From Mycobacterium scrofulaceum (lineage in GTDB: Bacteria > Actinomycetota > Actinomycetes > Mycobacteriales > Mycobacteriaceae), in assembly GCF_002086735.1 (NCBI RefSeq), contig NZ_MVIJ01000014.1:1-64000 (forward strand): a stretch of 64,000 nucleotides of DNA, written 5' to 3'. Below the pieces are notes generated by a model. It was not told the DNA's origin. It saw only the letters and a program-made list of their open reading frames with translations, and searched no databases. A program made the position numbers and the translations under genes. This document shows positions 63,581 through 64,000 of this stretch, piece after piece. Numbering within the stretch: the stretch's first letter is position 1; the number at the start of each line of letters is the position of its first letter.

Positions 63581-64000
63581 TCACCGACCCGGAGGGCACG
63601 TTCGCAGCGCCGCGCCGGTCACCACCTGCCCGCGCACGCAAGGGCGTTCGCCGCGTTCGTAATCGGCGCCGGTGATCACCGGCGTCCGGCGCAGCTCGGC
63701 CTGTTCGTCGTCGGTGAAGACGCGGCCGCGGGACAGGAACCGCAGGCCTTCGGGCGCCTCCAGGCTGAAGCCGCCGCCGCGGCCCGGGACCACGTCGATG
63801 ACCAACTGGGTGTGCTTCCAGGTCTCGTACTGCGGGCCCGAGATCCACACCGGCACCCCGTCCCCGACGTCGAGCACACCGAGCAGCACGTCGCGGTCGC
63901 CGACGATGAAGTCCCCGTGCGGGTAGCACATCGGCGACGACCCGTCGCAGCAGCCGCCGGACTGGTGGAACATCACCGGGCCGTGCCTGTCCTGCAGGCG
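63581..64000 (-). CDS. DUF779 protein (Rv0459-like), N-terminus cut by the window end
   Basis: At least 139 residues. The readable start DRHGPVMFHQSGGCCDGSSP is the core of DUF779, which then gives MCYPHGDFIVGDRDVLLGVL and QYETWKHTQLVIDVVPGRG. The Gly-Cys-Cys-Asp and MCYP elements suggest metal or thiol chemistry. DUF779 genes commonly sit beside an aldehyde dehydrogenase gene, and in M. tuberculosis Rv0458 is one, expected just outside the window. The frame is open to the last base, so the true start is not visible. Confidence 0.88.
   Translation of the reverse strand, partial: RLQDRHGPVMFHQSGGCCDGSSPMCYPHGDFIVGDRDVLLGVLDVGDGVPVWISGPQYETWKHTQLVIDVVPGRGGGFSLEAPEGLRFLSRGRVFTDDEQAELRRTPVITGADYERGERPCVRGQVVTGAALRTCPPGR

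Overview
The window is chromosomal DNA of a slow-growing Mycobacterium, most likely a member of the M. avium complex. The DNA is GC-rich with heavy GTG-start use. Almost every gene has a recognisable counterpart in the M. tuberculosis block Rv0519c to Rv0459, in the same order but on the inverted strand. The species call and all Rv equivalences come from remembered protein sequences and synteny, not from a search.

Layout. 1-6043: an exported esterase, an acyltransferase stub, a 38-residue membrane peptide, a decayed LuxR-type regulator, an SGNH hydrolase, a membrane acyltransferase, a STAS protein and two small membrane proteins. 6045-11133: the haem operon hemA-hemC-hemD-hemB (minus strand). 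11236-15353: a glutaredoxin-like gene, then a complete CpnT-type toxin locus: two WXG100 proteins (esxF, esxE), an 846-residue polymorphic toxin ending in a TNT-type NAD-glycohydrolase fold, and a putative immunity gene. M. tuberculosis has mmpS2-mmpL2 at this junction, and keeps its own cpnT locus elsewhere. 15554-17960: serB1, hadD and cmaA2. 18027-25509: a minus-strand run from an acyltransferase through galE2, the ribosomal protein bS22, a HTH protein, proC, a thioesterase, a TIM-barrel protein and a membrane protein to ppx1, with a 56-bp tandem repeat in front of ppx1. 25749-30421: a Cys-rich protein, a FadR-type regulator with its operator, and a three-gene chain ending in a GMC oxidoreductase. 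30516-36331: an accessory block with a frameshifted PPE gene, an mmpS-mmpL pair and a small Cys-rich protein. 36363-42533: senX3-regX3, gpm1, a YbjN-like gene, mshA and a ROK regulator, with two 53-bp MIRU-like elements joining genes by ATGA overlaps. 42706-50467: cell-wall and central genes (SDR, lprQ, murB, nitrilase, deoC, small secreted and membrane proteins, hbhA). 50622-55299: an XRE regulator with a perfect palindromic operator, a DUF445 protein, the TetR regulator madR, and the mycolate methyltransferases pcaA and umaA. 55383-64000: fadB2, icl, an acyl-ACP thioesterase-like gene, the glyoxylate regulator ramB, lpdC, and a DUF779 gene cut by the window edge.

How the genes fit together. 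Three themes recur: tetrapyrrole synthesis (hemABCD), mycolic acid and lipid modification (hadD, cmaA2, pcaA, umaA, madR, fadB2, thioesterases, acyltransferases), and carbon or phosphate adaptation (icl/ramB, senX3/regX3, ppx1). The most unusual segment is the esxF-esxE-cpnT-immunity cassette. Its toxin tip and immunity gene are clearly AT-richer than the rest of the window, and the tip differs from the M. tuberculosis TNT at two positions of the active-site region. The short repeats (two 53-bp MIRU-like units, 56-bp and 55-bp tandem repeats, a 114-bp duplication-flanked insert, a 21-bp inverted repeat) are a second notable layer.
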